Origin: Candidatus Krumholzibacteriota bacterium
Lineage (GTDB): Bacteria; Krumholzibacteriota; Krumholzibacteriia; Krumholzibacteriales; Krumholzibacteriaceae
Direction of reading: 5' to 3'
DNA length: 64,000 nucleotides
Assembly (NCBI GenBank): GCA_016931295.1
Contig: JAFGEZ010000001.1
Location: 62,001-126,000, forward strand
Shown here: positions 16,805-25,942 of the stretch, piece after piece
Layout: each line of letters begins with the position of its first letter
Position numbering within the stretch: the first letter of the stretch is position 1
Made by a program: the position numbers and the translations under genes
Notes under the pieces: model-generated
Databases searched by the model: none
Told to the model about the DNA's origin: nothing
The model's input: only the letters and a program-made list of their open reading frames with translations

Positions 16805-16833
16805 TTGCCCGCGCCGGTGTGGAACCGTATAAT
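16805..16833 (+). promoter_or_regulatory. Sigma-70-type promoter of ilvE
   Basis: TTGCCC at 16805-16810 and a perfect TATAAT at 16828-16833 are 17 bases apart, 80 bases before the ilvE ATG at 16913. Confidence 0.65.
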
Positions 16834-16912
16834 GAACGCGGAGTGAGGTCCTTCGGGGCGTGTGCGCGCGCGGTCGCCCCGTTCGTTCACACACAGCACG
16901 AGGAGAGATGCG

Positions 16913-17836
16913 ATGCCGCTGAAGAAGTCCGAGAAGATCTGGATGGACGGAACGTTCGTCGACTGGGACGACGCGAAGATCCACGTCTGCGCGCATGTCG
17001 TCCATTACGGCACGTGCGTGTTCGAGGGGATCCGCTGCTACAAGACGAAGAAGGGTCCGGCCGTCTTCCGGCTCGAGCCCCATGTCAAGCGGCTCTACAA
17101 TTCGGCGAAGATGTACCGGATGGAGCCCGAGCTGCCGCAGGCGGATTTCATGGCTGCCTGTCTCGAGACGATCAAGATCAACGGGATGGAGGCGTGCTAC
17201 ATCCGTCCGGTCGTCTACCGCGGCTACAACGAGCTCGGCGTCAATCCCTTCAACAACCCGATCAACGCATTCATCGTCGTCTGGGAATGGGGCAAGTATC
17301 TCGGCCCCGAGGCCCTCGAGCAGGGCGTGGACGTCTGCGTCTCCACGTGGGATCGCATCGCGCCGAACACCCTGCCCGCCCTCGCCAAGACGGGCGCCAA
17401 CTACATGAACTCGCAGCTCATCAAGATGGAAGCCATCAAGAACGGCTACGTCGAGGGCATCGCGCTCGACGTCAACGGCTACGTGAGCGAGGGCAGCGGC
17501 GAGAACATCTTCCTCCTCCAGGACGGCGTCATCTACACGCCGCCGCTGGGCGCGAGCGTGCTGCCGGGCATCACGCGCGACTCGGTCATCACGATCGCCG
17601 ACGAGCTCGGCATCGACGTCGTCGAACAGCTCGTTCCGCGCGAGCAGCTCTACATCGCCGACGAGATCTTCTTCACCGGCACGGCGGCCGAGATCTCGCC
17701 GATCCGTTCGGTCGACAAGATCCAGATCGGCGAGGGCAAGCGCGGTCCCGTCACGAAGATGCTCCAGGACCGGTTCTTCCAGTACCTGAACGCCGAGACC
17801 GACGACATCTACGGCTGGTTGACGATCGTCGAGTAG
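16913..17836 (+). CDS. ilvE: Branched-chain amino acid aminotransferase
   Basis: A 307-residue class IV PLP enzyme that exchanges amino groups between glutamate and the keto acids of leucine, isoleucine and valine. Lys159 in ALAKTGANY aligns with the PLP lysine of E. coli IlvE, and [18 protein letters not shown] is the family signature. [11 protein letters not shown] near the N-terminus and [15 protein letters not shown] near the C-terminus complete the active site. The ATG at 16913 follows GAGGAGAG; an upstream in-frame start would add an unrelated Arg-rich leader. It is monocistronic behind a good promoter. Confidence 0.93.
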   Translation: MPLKKSEKIWMDGTFVDWDDAKIHVCAHVVHYGTCVFEGIRCYKTKKGPAVFRLEPHVKRLYNSAKMYRMEPELPQADFMAACLETIKINGMEACYIRPVVYRGYNELGVNPFNNPINAFIVVWEWGKYLGPEALEQGVDVCVSTWDRIAPNTLPALAKTGANYMNSQLIKMEAIKNGYVEGIALDVNGYVSEGSGENIFLLQDGVIYTPPLGASVLPGITRDSVITIADELGIDVVEQLVPREQLYIADEIFFTGTAAEISPIRSVDKIQIGEGKRGPVTKMLQDRFFQYLNAETDDIYGWLTIVE

Positions 17837-17955
17837 CCGTCGCACCGATCCGCGACACGACGGGCGGGTCCCCCGGCCCGCCCGCCGCCGCACCGGCACC
17901 GGGGGAGGCGCCGCGTCCGGCCGCGCGCCGGCCGCGCGCCGGGAAGTGAGGGCGC

Positions 17956-18405
17956 GTGAAGATCGCGATAGGATCCGACCATCGCGGGTATCCCCTGAAA
18001 CAGCGACTCGTCGAAACGCTCGGCGCCGCCGGGCACGAGATGATCGACGTGGGCACGGACGGCACGCGACCGGCCGATTACCCGGTTTACGCCGTCGCCG
18101 TCGGCGAGAAGGTCGCCTCGGGCGAGGCGGAGCGTGGGATCGTTGTCTGCGGCAGCGGCATCGGCGTGTCGATCGCCGCGAACAAGGTGCGCGGCGTGCG
18201 CGCCGCCCTCTGCCGGACCGTCGAGGACGCCGTCATGACGAGGCGCCACAACGATTCCAACGTTCTCGCCCTCTCGGAAGCGCAGATGGACGACCCGGCC
18301 GTCGGCGAGCTCGTCGACACGTGGCTCGACACGCCCTTCGAGGGAGGACGGCACGCGCGGCGCGTCAAACTGATCGCCGACTACGAGAAGCGCGGCGGGG
18401 AATAG
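17956..18405 (+). CDS. rpiB: Ribose-5-phosphate isomerase B
   Basis: A 149-residue RpiB/LacA-type isomerase interconverting ribose-5-phosphate and ribulose-5-phosphate. GSDHRGYPLK at the N-terminus, the catalytic-cysteine motif VCGSGIGVSIAANK and RRHNDSNVLAL are all present. It starts with GTG. It is followed by glyA, dCMP deaminase and nrdR, an order seen in many bacteria that groups pentose, one-carbon and nucleotide metabolism. Confidence 0.92.
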   Translation: MKIAIGSDHRGYPLKQRLVETLGAAGHEMIDVGTDGTRPADYPVYAVAVGEKVASGEAERGIVVCGSGIGVSIAANKVRGVRAALCRTVEDAVMTRRHNDSNVLALSEAQMDDPAVGELVDTWLDTPFEGGRHARRVKLIADYEKRGGE

Positions 18406-18504
18406 CCCTTGACGCGGCCGCGGCCGGACGGGTTTCATGGGGAAGCGCCGGGCGGCGGCGTGCGGCACGATAACGGACAATCGAAAGAAAAGAGAGGCCA
18501 AGCG

Positions 18505-19758
18505 ATGTTCAGCGAGAATCTCTTCCCGTACCTCGAGCAGGCCGATCCCGAGATCATGGACGCGATCCGGGGCGAACTGGCGCGCCAGCGCGGCCAGCTC
18601 GAGATGATCGCGAGCGAAAACTTCGCGAGCAAGGCGGTCCTCGCCGCGCTCTCGAATCCCATGCAGAACAAGTACGCCGAGGGATATCCCCGCAAGCGCT
18701 ACTACGGCGGCTGCGAGTTCGTCGACCGGGCCGAGATCCTCGCGCGCGACCGCTGCAGGGAGCTCTTCGGCGCCGAGCACGCCAACGTCCAGCCCCACTC
18801 CGGGACGCAGGCCAACATCACCACCTATCTCGCCTTCATCAAGCCGGGCGACACGATCATGGGGCTGAGCCTCTCGCACGGGGGCCATCTCTCCCACGGC
18901 CACCCGGTGAACTTCTCCGGCATGTACTACAACGTCGTCCACTACGAGGTCGACCGCGAAACGAAGACCCTCGACTACGACGCGATCGAGAAGCAGGCGC
19001 GGGAGGTGAAGCCGAAGATCTTCGTCGCCGGCGCGAGCGCCTATCCGCGCTTCTGGGACTGGGAACGGCTCCGCGCGATCTGCGACGCCGTCGGCGCGAT
19101 CCTCATGGTCGACATCGCGCACATCGCCGGCCTCATCGCCGCCGGGGTCCATCCGAGCCCCGTGCCCTGGGCCGACGTCGTCACCTCGACGACGCACAAG
19201 ACGCTCCGCGGGCCGCGCGGCGGCATCATCCTCTGCCCCGAGAAGTACGCGAAGCAGATCGACAAGGCGAACTTCCCCGGCAACCAGGGCGGCCCCTTCA
19301 TGCACGTGATCGCCGCCAAGGCCGTCTGCTTCAGGGAGGCGGCGACAGACGAGTTCAAGGCCTACCAGGCGCGGACCGTGGCCAACGCCAAGAAGCTCTG
19401 CGCCGTCCTCATGGCGGGCGGCTACGACATCGTGAGCGGCGGCACGGACAACCACCTCTTCCTCGTCGATCTCTCGGCGAAGAAACTCACCGGCAAGGCG
19501 GCCGAGAAGGCGCTCGAGAAGGCCGGGATGACCGTCAACAAGAACACGGTGCCCTTCGACGAGCAGTCGCCCTTCGTCACGTCGGGGATCCGTGTCGGCA
19601 CGCCGGCCCTGACGACGCGGGGGATGGGCGAGGCCGAGATGGAGGAGATCGGGGCGATGATGATCGAGGTTCTCGACGACATCGAGAACGAGACCGTCGC
19701 CGCCCTGGTCCGCGAGCGGGCGGCCGACCTCGCCTCCCGCTTTCCCCTGTACGTGTGA
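18505..19758 (+). CDS. glyA: Serine hydroxymethyltransferase
   Basis: A 417-residue PLP enzyme converting serine and tetrahydrofolate to glycine and methylene-tetrahydrofolate, the one-carbon donor used for thymidylate and purines. The PLP lysine is Lys232 in [30 protein letters not shown] and [11 protein letters not shown] are typical. The ATG at 18505 follows AAGAGAGG; an in-frame upstream start is not supported by conservation. The dCMP deaminase gene begins 14 bases after the stop. Confidence 0.95.
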   Translation: MFSENLFPYLEQADPEIMDAIRGELARQRGQLEMIASENFASKAVLAALSNPMQNKYAEGYPRKRYYGGCEFVDRAEILARDRCRELFGAEHANVQPHSGTQANITTYLAFIKPGDTIMGLSLSHGGHLSHGHPVNFSGMYYNVVHYEVDRETKTLDYDAIEKQAREVKPKIFVAGASAYPRFWDWERLRAICDAVGAILMVDIAHIAGLIAAGVHPSPVPWADVVTSTTHKTLRGPRGGIILCPEKYAKQIDKANFPGNQGGPFMHVIAAKAVCFREAATDEFKAYQARTVANAKKLCAVLMAGGYDIVSGGTDNHLFLVDLSAKKLTGKAAEKALEKAGMTVNKNTVPFDEQSPFVTSGIRVGTPALTTRGMGEAEMEEIGAMMIEVLDDIENETVAALVRERAADLASRFPLYV

Positions 19759-19772
19759 GGAGGCTCCCCGAG

Positions 19773-20249
19773 GTGACGGTTCAGACGCGACCGAGCTGGG
19801 ACGAATACTTCATGAAGATCACGCGCCTCGTGGCGGAGCGGAGCACCTGCCTCCGGCGGAAGGTCGGCGCGATCATCGTCAGGGACAAGCGCATCGTCTC
19901 GACGGGGTACAACGGCGCGCCCCGGGGAATCAGGCACTGCCTCGAGGTCGGCTGCATGCGCGAGGAGATGGGGATCCCGTCGGGGGAGCGGCACGAGCTC
20001 TGCCGCGGCGCCCACGCCGAGCAGAACGCGATCATCCAGGCGGCCGGCAGCGGCCGGAGCCTCGAGGGAACGACGATGTACTGCACGACCGCTCCCTGCT
20101 CGACGTGCACGAAGATGATCATCAACGCCGGCATCACGCGGCTCGTCCTCGGCGAGCGATACCCCGACCCCCTCGGCGAGGAGCTCGTTTGCGAGGCGGG
20201 AATCGAGACCGAATTCTTCGGCCGGGCAGACGCCGGCGAAAACGGCTAG
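19773..20249 (+). CDS. dCMP deaminase (ComEB-like)
   Basis: A 158-residue zinc deaminase that converts dCMP to dUMP for thymidylate synthesis. The zinc and catalytic residues are HAEQNAI (His81, Glu83) and APCSTC (Cys109, Cys112). Both GTG codons at 19755 and 19773 are possible; I chose 19773 because AGGAGG ends nine bases upstream of it, whereas 19755 has no ribosome-binding site and overlaps the glyA stop. The function fits the neighbours glyA and nrdR. Confidence 0.9.
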   Translation: MTVQTRPSWDEYFMKITRLVAERSTCLRRKVGAIIVRDKRIVSTGYNGAPRGIRHCLEVGCMREEMGIPSGERHELCRGAHAEQNAIIQAAGSGRSLEGTTMYCTTAPCSTCTKMIINAGITRLVLGERYPDPLGEELVCEAGIETEFFGRADAGENG

Positions 20250-20267
20250 CCGGACGGGAGGTCCGCG

Positions 20268-20726
20268 ATGCGCTGTCCCTCCTGCGGTCACGAGGAGGAC
20301 AAGGTCGTCGACTCGCGGTCGACGAAGGAGAACTCCGCCGTCCGCCGCCGCCGGGAATGCCTGGCCTGCGGCCACCGCTTCACCACCTACGAATACGTCG
20401 AGCACCGCCCCGTGATGGTCGTCAAGAAGGACGGTCGCCGGGAGCACTACATGCGCGACAAGATACTCGCCGGGCTCAGGCGCGCCTGCGAGAAGCGCCC
20501 CGTCCCGATGGAGACGCTCGAGCGTCTCGTCGACGAGGTCGAGAAGACCGTTTCCCAGCGGGTCCGCGACGAGATCCCCACCACGGAGATCGGCAACGAG
20601 GTGATGAAGCGGCTCGCTGACATCGACCAGGTCGCCTACGTCCGGTTCGCCTCCGTCTACCGCGATTTCAAGGACGTCACCCAGTTCCTCGAGGAGCTGC
20701 GCAACCTCCTCGGGGGAAAGGAGTGA
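20268..20726 (+). CDS. nrdR: Transcriptional repressor NrdR
   Basis: A 152-residue regulator of ribonucleotide reductase genes. The N-terminal zinc ribbon has MRCPSC and ECLACGHRFTTYEY, and the rest is an ATP-cone domain beginning near VVKKDGRREHYMRDKI, which senses ATP/dATP. Length is standard. GGGAGG precedes the ATG. Its usual targets (nrd genes with NrdR boxes) are not in the window. Confidence 0.95.
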   Translation: MRCPSCGHEEDKVVDSRSTKENSAVRRRRECLACGHRFTTYEYVEHRPVMVVKKDGRREHYMRDKILAGLRRACEKRPVPMETLERLVDEVEKTVSQRVRDEIPTTEIGNEVMKRLADIDQVAYVRFASVYRDFKDVTQFLEELRNLLGGKE

Positions 20727-20823
20727 AGGCAGGTCCTGCCGGCCTGCATTTCCGCTTGCGCCCGGCGATCGTCCGCTCGTACGCTGCCCGTGTCGTCCGA
20801 ATCCGTACCAAGGAGGTACAGGC

Positions 20824-21660
20824 ATGGTCCGCACTGGTCTTGTCGTGTCTCTTCTGCTCGTGCTCTCAGCCGGAAGCGTCGGTGAGCCCCGGGAACAGGT
20901 ACTGCTCCGTTTCGAGCCCGCCGTGGGCGTCGCCCTGTCCTACGAAATTTCCCTGACGGAAGACGTCGTGGTCGAAGGCACGTCGGTGAGCAAGATCGAA
21001 TCGTACGACGTGACGCTGGTCTCGACCGGAATGACGGATGAGGGCCTGACCACGCTCTCGCTCGAGTTCACCGGCGCGGACGCCGGCATGACGGTGGGCG
21101 ACGACATTGGCGACTGGCGTCCCCCGGTCGATCTCGACGGGGCCGTCCTGGTCGTCGACGTCACTCCCGAAATGATCGTCGGTGACGTCCGGACGGAACG
21201 CAGGGTGCCGGGCATGTATGACGAGACGGATCTCCGGAAGTACATGGACGCGCTGTTCATCCGGCTTCCGGACTCGATCCGGGCCGTGGGAGACCGGTGG
21301 CGCGTGGAGTTGAGGGAGGATGCGCCCGCCGATGGGAGCGGCGAGGATGCGCCGCCGCCGATACTCGCCGGCGGCGTGGACTACGAGTTGAAGAAGATGG
21401 AGGAGAAGGAGGGTGTTCCCTGCGCTCGGCTCCGGCTGCGCACGAAGGTAAAGATTCACCGCCCAACGGAGGACGGCATCTTCGTCGCGGAGGGATCGGG
21501 CGATGCGAAGGTCTGGATCGCCCTGGAAGGCGGCTACCTCGTGTCGCTGGAGAGCGAATTCGCCGTAGAGGGAGAGGAGACGATCGAACTCTATTCGGGA
21601 CACACGGAAGAGCGGGATCGGGCGGTCACGTACTGGGTCGAATCGTCCCTGAAGCGGTGA
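20824..21660 (+). CDS. Exported protein of unknown function (paralogue of the next gene)
   Basis: A 278-residue protein with a signal peptide (1-20, LLLVLSAGSVG). The mature part is beta-rich with an RFEPAVGVALSYEISLTEDV start, DWRPPVDLDGAVLVVDV, a GMYDETDLRKYMDALFIRLPD segment and VGDRWRVEL. The same order of motifs occurs in the protein encoded at 21760, so the two are tandem paralogues. The pattern is reminiscent of DUF6263-type exported proteins, a tentative comparison. AGGAGGTAC precedes the ATG. Confidence 0.7.
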   Translation: MVRTGLVVSLLLVLSAGSVGEPREQVLLRFEPAVGVALSYEISLTEDVVVEGTSVSKIESYDVTLVSTGMTDEGLTTLSLEFTGADAGMTVGDDIGDWRPPVDLDGAVLVVDVTPEMIVGDVRTERRVPGMYDETDLRKYMDALFIRLPDSIRAVGDRWRVELREDAPADGSGEDAPPPILAGGVDYELKKMEEKEGVPCARLRLRTKVKIHRPTEDGIFVAEGSGDAKVWIALEGGYLVSLESEFAVEGEETIELYSGHTEERDRAVTYWVESSLKR

Positions 21661-21759
21661 CGGGAAGGTCGGGCGTCGTTAATCCCTTTCCCGGTATCGG
21701 CACGGCGCGTATATTTCATGTCGGGTGATGTGTCGTGTCAACACGAAGAAGGAGGTAGG

Positions 21760-22617
21760 ATGCATACCCGCAGAACCCCGGCCGGCCTGACCGGCCCGAT
21801 TCTCCTGGCTTTTCTCGCCTGTCTCGCGGCGCCGGATTCGATCGCGGCGAAGGACGACGCACCGGTCTCCTTCATCTTCGCGTTTCCCGAGGAACAGACG
21901 ATCACCTACGATCTCGGTCTCTCCGAGGAGACGAACTGGTCGGGGATGAGCATCACGACCAACCAGAACTACCGGATCGAGGCGACGCTCCGCGAGGTGA
22001 ACGCCGATGGCGCATTCGTGATCGAGATCGCCTGCCCGGAGCTCAAGAGCTACCGGATGATCGACGACGACATGCAGGACTGGGCGCCTCCCCTGCAGCT
22101 CGAGGGCAAGTCGATCATCGCCACCGTCGGCGCCGACGGCGAACTCGTCGACATCAAGCCGGGGGGAAACATCCCCGGCATGCGGTCGCCCGGCCAGCTC
22201 CGGCCATACGCCCGCGCCGTGTTCGTCCCCCTTCCCGCGGAGCCGAAGACGGTGGGCGATTCGTGGGAGGTCGTCATCCGGCGCGACGGCAACGGCGACG
22301 ACGTGCCGGCCGATGCCGAGGAAACGCCCGTCTATACGGGCACGAGCGTCTACACCTTCAAGAAGGTCCAGAAGAAGAACGGGATCGACGTCGCCTTCAT
22401 CGAGATAGAATCGACGGTCGCCATCGACCGCGAGACCGAACAGGGGCGGATGACCGGCGAGAACAAGGGCAAGACGAAGGTCTACCTCGCGATCGAGGGC
22501 GGCTGGGTCGTCGAGTCGAAGTCCGAGTCGGAGTTCAAGGGCGCGATGACGGGCGACGACGGCGCGGAGCACGAGATCGTCCTCTTCACGTGGACCGAGA
22601 TGAAGCTCCGGAAATAG
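21760..22617 (+). CDS. Exported protein of unknown function (paralogue of the previous gene)
   Basis: A 285-residue exported protein; the signal peptide covers about 1-29 (LLAFLACLAAPDSIAA). Motifs shared with the preceding gene include FAFPEEQTITYDLGLSEE, DWAPPLQLEGKSIIATV, NIPGMRSPGQLRPYARAVFVPLP and VGDSWEV. The ATG at 21760 is chosen over an in-frame GTG/ATG 42 bases upstream because AAGGAGG lies just before it and the signal peptide begins there. tatC starts 12 bases after the stop, so it may be co-transcribed. Confidence 0.7.
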   Translation: MHTRRTPAGLTGPILLAFLACLAAPDSIAAKDDAPVSFIFAFPEEQTITYDLGLSEETNWSGMSITTNQNYRIEATLREVNADGAFVIEIACPELKSYRMIDDDMQDWAPPLQLEGKSIIATVGADGELVDIKPGGNIPGMRSPGQLRPYARAVFVPLPAEPKTVGDSWEVVIRRDGNGDDVPADAEETPVYTGTSVYTFKKVQKKNGIDVAFIEIESTVAIDRETEQGRMTGENKGKTKVYLAIEGGWVVESKSESEFKGAMTGDDGAEHEIVLFTWTEMKLRK

Positions 22618-22629
22618 AGAGCGGGGGCA

Positions 22630-23412
22630 GTGGCCGGACGGCATGACGGAGACACGGAGAAACTGCCGGAGATGGGGTTCCTCGACCACCTCGAGGAACT
22701 CCGCTCCGCCCTGATCGCCTGCCTCGTCTCCTGGGTCGCCGCCTCGATCGTTTTGTGGTTCCTCTCCCGGCACATCCTCGATTTCCTCCTCGCCGGCCTG
22801 CCGCTGGACAGCCTCTACTTCCACGCGCCGGTCGAGGCCTTCATGACCCGGCTCAAGCTCAGCTTCGTCCTGGGCTTTCTCGCGGCCTTCCCGTACATCC
22901 TCTTCCGCGTCTGGTTTTTCGTCGCGCCCGGGCTCTTCTCGCGCGAGCGCCGCTTCGTCGTGCCGCTCGTCGTCGCCTCCACGGCGCTCTTCTACGTCGG
23001 CGTCGTCTTCGCCTACTGGGTGCTCATCCCGGTCGTGCTCGCCTTCCTGCTCAAGTTCGGTACCGAGTCGCTACTGCCGCTCATCTCGATCGGCGCCTAC
23101 TTCGGCTTCGTCGCGCGTCTCTGCTTCGCGTTCGGCATTGTCTTCCAGCTGCCGATCGTGATCCTGTTCCTCGTGCAGATGGGCGCCGTCTCGGCCCGCG
23201 CGCTGCTTCGCCAGTGGCGCTGGGCGATCATCGCCATCTTCGTCGTGGGGGCGCTCCTCACCCCACCCGATCCGGTTTCGCAGCTCCTGATGGCATTGCC
23301 GCTCGTCGCTCTCTTCCTCGGGAGCGCTCTCCTGGCCCTCCTCATCGAGCGCCGGCGCGAGAGGGCCGAGGCGGCGGCGGACGCGGACGGCGGGCAGGCC
23401 GATGAAATGTGA
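22630..23412 (+). CDS. tatC: Sec-independent protein translocase TatC
   Basis: A 260-residue membrane protein, the twin-arginine signal-peptide receptor. It has the conserved MGFLDHLEELR start region, six hydrophobic segments, and FPYILFRVWFFVAPGLFSRERR in the second cytosolic/periplasmic region. The GTG at 22630 is weakly supported (GCGGGGG upstream); the ATG 42 bases downstream, at MGFLDH, is an alternative. tatA/B genes are not in the window. Confidence 0.9.
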   Translation: MAGRHDGDTEKLPEMGFLDHLEELRSALIACLVSWVAASIVLWFLSRHILDFLLAGLPLDSLYFHAPVEAFMTRLKLSFVLGFLAAFPYILFRVWFFVAPGLFSRERRFVVPLVVASTALFYVGVVFAYWVLIPVVLAFLLKFGTESLLPLISIGAYFGFVARLCFAFGIVFQLPIVILFLVQMGAVSARALLRQWRWAIIAIFVVGALLTPPDPVSQLLMALPLVALFLGSALLALLIERRRERAEAAADADGGQADEM

Positions 23413-23454
23413 AGTGGAGCAAGGCGATAGAAGACCGGCGGCGCGGCGGCGAAC

Positions 23455-23483
23455 TTGACAGCGCCGGCTCCCGGTGGTACCTT
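23455..23483 (+). promoter_or_regulatory. Sigma-70-type promoter of the polyprenyl synthase operon
   Basis: TTGACA at 23455-23460 and TACCTT at 23478-23483 are 17 bases apart, about 80 bases before the ATG at 23566. Confidence 0.55.
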
Positions 23484-23565
23484 GAATCGGTTTCCCGGCA
23501 GACGCGGGACGCGGCCCGATTCGCGGCCGCTCCCGGCTAGTGGGCCTCCGTCCCGACTGGAAGAG

Positions 23566-24570
23566 ATGAACGGCGAAGACATCCGCGCGCTCCAGGGGTT
23601 CCGAAGCCCGATCCGGCGGGAGCTCGACCGGCTCGAGGAACGCCTCTCGTGCCTGATCGATTCCGACACGCCGATGATCGGACGCATCTGCGAGCAGATC
23701 GCCGCCTCGCCCGGCAAGCGCATCCGCCCGGCGATGCTCTTCCTCGCGGCGAAGAGCGACGGCGGGGCGAGCGAGCACGCGGTCGACGCCGGCGCGGCGA
23801 TCGAGCTGGTGCACACCGCCTCCCTGCTCCATGACGACGTTCTCGACGACCACGAGACCCGCCGCGGCAGCCTTACGGTCTACGCCTCGTGGGGCCCGAA
23901 GCTCTCGACGCTGATGGGGGATCTCCTGTATTCGAAGGCGTTCTCGCTCCTCGCGGAGATGGGGCGCCACGAGCTGCTCGGGATCCTCTCGGCGGTGACG
24001 CACGAGATGAGCGTCGGCGAGATCGTCCAGTACCAGCTCCGCCACGACATCACCGTGAACGAGGAGCGGTACATGGAGCTCATCTTCCGCAAGACCGCCT
24101 CGCTCTTCTCGGCGGCCTGCGAGTGCGGGGCCGTCCTGTCGGGGAGCTGCAACGGCAGCAGGAAGAGTCTGTCGGGCTTCGGCAACCGTCTCGGCCTCGC
24201 CTTCCAGATCACCGACGATCTCTTCGACTACCTCGCCGTGGACGAGGGGATCGGCAAGCCGACCGCCTCGGATTTCGGCGACGGCCGCGTCACCTTGCCG
24301 CTGCTCACCTCGCTGGGCAACGCGCCGGCGGCCGCGCGCGAGCGGGTCGGCGGACTCTTCAGGTGTGGCTTCGATCGCGGAAAGCACTGGGACGAGGTCG
24401 TCTCGTTCGTGCGCGAGTACGGCGGGATCGAATACGCGATAGGCCGCGCGCGCGACCTGGGGAAGGAAGCGAAGGCGTTCCTGCTCGACCTCACGCCTTC
24501 CCCCTCGCGGGACGCGCTCGGCATGGCCGCCGATTACGTCGTCGGCCGGGTCGAGCCGTACTGCCGGTGA
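23566..24570 (+). CDS. Polyprenyl diphosphate synthase
   Basis: A 334-residue trans-isoprenyl synthase that extends allylic diphosphates with isopentenyl diphosphate, here most likely for the quinone side chain or long-chain carrier. The first Asp-rich motif is LLHDDVLDDHETRRG and the second is QITDDLFDY; GKRIRPAML is the substrate-binding GKR segment. The second motif reads DDLFD as in most long-chain synthases. The ATG at 23566 begins the conserved region; an upstream in-frame start adds only low-complexity residues. The radical SAM gene follows 23 bases after the stop. Confidence 0.88.
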   Translation: MNGEDIRALQGFRSPIRRELDRLEERLSCLIDSDTPMIGRICEQIAASPGKRIRPAMLFLAAKSDGGASEHAVDAGAAIELVHTASLLHDDVLDDHETRRGSLTVYASWGPKLSTLMGDLLYSKAFSLLAEMGRHELLGILSAVTHEMSVGEIVQYQLRHDITVNEERYMELIFRKTASLFSAACECGAVLSGSCNGSRKSLSGFGNRLGLAFQITDDLFDYLAVDEGIGKPTASDFGDGRVTLPLLTSLGNAPAAARERVGGLFRCGFDRGKHWDEVVSFVREYGGIEYAIGRARDLGKEAKAFLLDLTPSPSRDALGMAADYVVGRVEPYCR

Positions 24571-24593
24571 ACGGGCGGGGAGGCGAGGGGACG

Positions 24594-25589
24594 ATGGAAC
24601 CGAAGAAAGCACGATACTACGAGCAAACCGGGGACGGCGCCGTCGTCTGCCGCCTCTGTCCGAACCGTTGCCGCATCCCCGACGGGGGGAGGGGGCGGTG
24701 CCGCCTGCGCGAGAATCGCGGGGGCGTCCTTCTCGCCCGCTCCTGGGGGCGCACGGTGACGGCCGCGATCGATCCGATCGAGAAGAAACCCCTCTACCAT
24801 TTCCTCCCGGGAAGCCGGATTCTCTCGATCGGCCCGAACGGCTGCACGCTCGCCTGCCGGAACTGCCAGAACTGGTCGATCTCGCAGGAAAAGTCGCCGA
24901 CGAGCCTGATCGAGCCGGCCGACCTGGTGGAGCTGGCCGGGCGGGACGGATCGGTGGGCGTCGCCTTCACCTATACCGAGCCGCTGCTCTGGTTCGAATA
25001 TCTCCTCGACGCCGCGCCGCTTCTCCGCGACGCGGGTCTCAAGACGGTGCTCGTGACGAACGGGTATCTCGAGGAGGAGCCCGCGCGCGAGCTGGCGCCC
25101 CTCGTCGACGCGTTCAATATCGACCTGAAGAGCATGGATGACGGGTTCTACGGCGAGATGTGCGGCGGGGCGGTCGAGCCGGTGAAGCGGTTCATCGAGA
25201 TCGCCGCCGCGGTCTCGCATGTCGAGGTGACCAACCTGCTCGTGCCCGGGCTGAACGACGGAGACGGGCAGATCGAGGCGCTCGCCGCCTGGGTGGCCGG
25301 CGTCTCGCGGGAGATCCCGGTCCACTTCTCCCGCTTCTTCCCGGTCTACCGGATGACCGATCGCCCGCCGACGCCTCCAAAGCGTCTCGAGGCGGCCTAC
25401 GCGATCGCGAAGCGGCATCTCGACCATGTCTACATCGGAAACATCCACGTGGAGGGCGCGGGAGACACGTACTGTCCGTCCTGCGGCGCGGTCGTCGTCG
25501 AACGGCGCGGATACGCCACGGGGCCCGTTCCGCCCGGCGGTCTCTGCCCGTCGTGCGGAGCGGCAATCAAGGGGGTCTGGTCTACGTGA
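24594..25589 (+). CDS. AmrS-like radical SAM protein
   Basis: A 331-residue radical SAM enzyme of the AmmeMemoRadiSam group. An N-terminal metal-binding motif is CRLCPNRC; the SAM cluster is CTLACRNCQN; a rubredoxin-like C-terminal knuckle reads CPSCGAVV and LCPSCGAAI. VAFTYTEPLLWFEY and DAFNIDLKSMDD are typical of this family. The reaction is unknown. The usual partners, Memo and AMMECR1 proteins, are not visible nearby. GAGGGG precedes the ATG. The stop overlaps the start of rsfS in a GTGA junction. Confidence 0.82.
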   Translation: MEPKKARYYEQTGDGAVVCRLCPNRCRIPDGGRGRCRLRENRGGVLLARSWGRTVTAAIDPIEKKPLYHFLPGSRILSIGPNGCTLACRNCQNWSISQEKSPTSLIEPADLVELAGRDGSVGVAFTYTEPLLWFEYLLDAAPLLRDAGLKTVLVTNGYLEEEPARELAPLVDAFNIDLKSMDDGFYGEMCGGAVEPVKRFIEIAAAVSHVEVTNLLVPGLNDGDGQIEALAAWVAGVSREIPVHFSRFFPVYRMTDRPPTPPKRLEAAYAIAKRHLDHVYIGNIHVEGAGDTYCPSCGAVVVERRGYATGPVPPGGLCPSCGAAIKGVWST

Positions 25590-25942
25590 CGACGTTGCAG
25601 CCGAAACAGCTCGCCCGGCGGATCATCAAGCTGGCGTGGAACAAGAAGGCCGACGACATCGTCCTTCTCAACCTGAAGAAGCTGGCGAGCTTCACCGACT
25701 ATTTCCTCATCTGCTCGGTCGACAGCGACATCCAGGCGCGCGTCGTCGCGGACGCCGTCGCCGGGTATCTCGACGGGGCGGGGATCGAGCATCGCGTCGA
25801 GGGCTACGAGGCGGGGCGGTGGATCCTCATCGACTGCTTCTGCGTCGTACTGCACGTCTTCAGGTCGGAAGTGAGGGAATTCTACGGGCTCGAGCGGCTC
25901 TGGGGCGACGCACCGCGGGAGGAATTCGACGATGGCGCATGA
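25586..25942 (+). CDS. rsfS: Ribosomal silencing factor RsfS
   Basis: A 118-residue RsfS/Iojap protein that binds uL14 and blocks subunit joining during starvation. Family features are KADDIVLLNLKKLASFTDYF, VEGYEAGRWILID and the ending VVLHVFRSEVREFYGLERLW. The GTG start at 25586 overlaps the radical SAM stop by four bases, with GGGGG about ten bases upstream. It overlaps argS by 11 bases. rsfS more often sits beside nadD and proB genes, so this neighbourhood is unusual. Confidence 0.9.
   Translation: MTTLQPKQLARRIIKLAWNKKADDIVLLNLKKLASFTDYFLICSVDSDIQARVVADAVAGYLDGAGIEHRVEGYEAGRWILIDCFCVVLHVFRSEVREFYGLERLWGDAPREEFDDGA

Noticed and set aside
19755-19772. GTG at 19755 as start of dCMP deaminase
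   Set aside because: It overlaps the glyA stop and has no ribosome-binding site, whereas AGGAGG is correctly placed for GTG 19773.
23071-24612. A minus-strand open frame opposite tatC and the polyprenyl synthase gene
   Set aside because: Both plus-strand genes have full family motifs; the antisense translation is charged low-complexity sequence.
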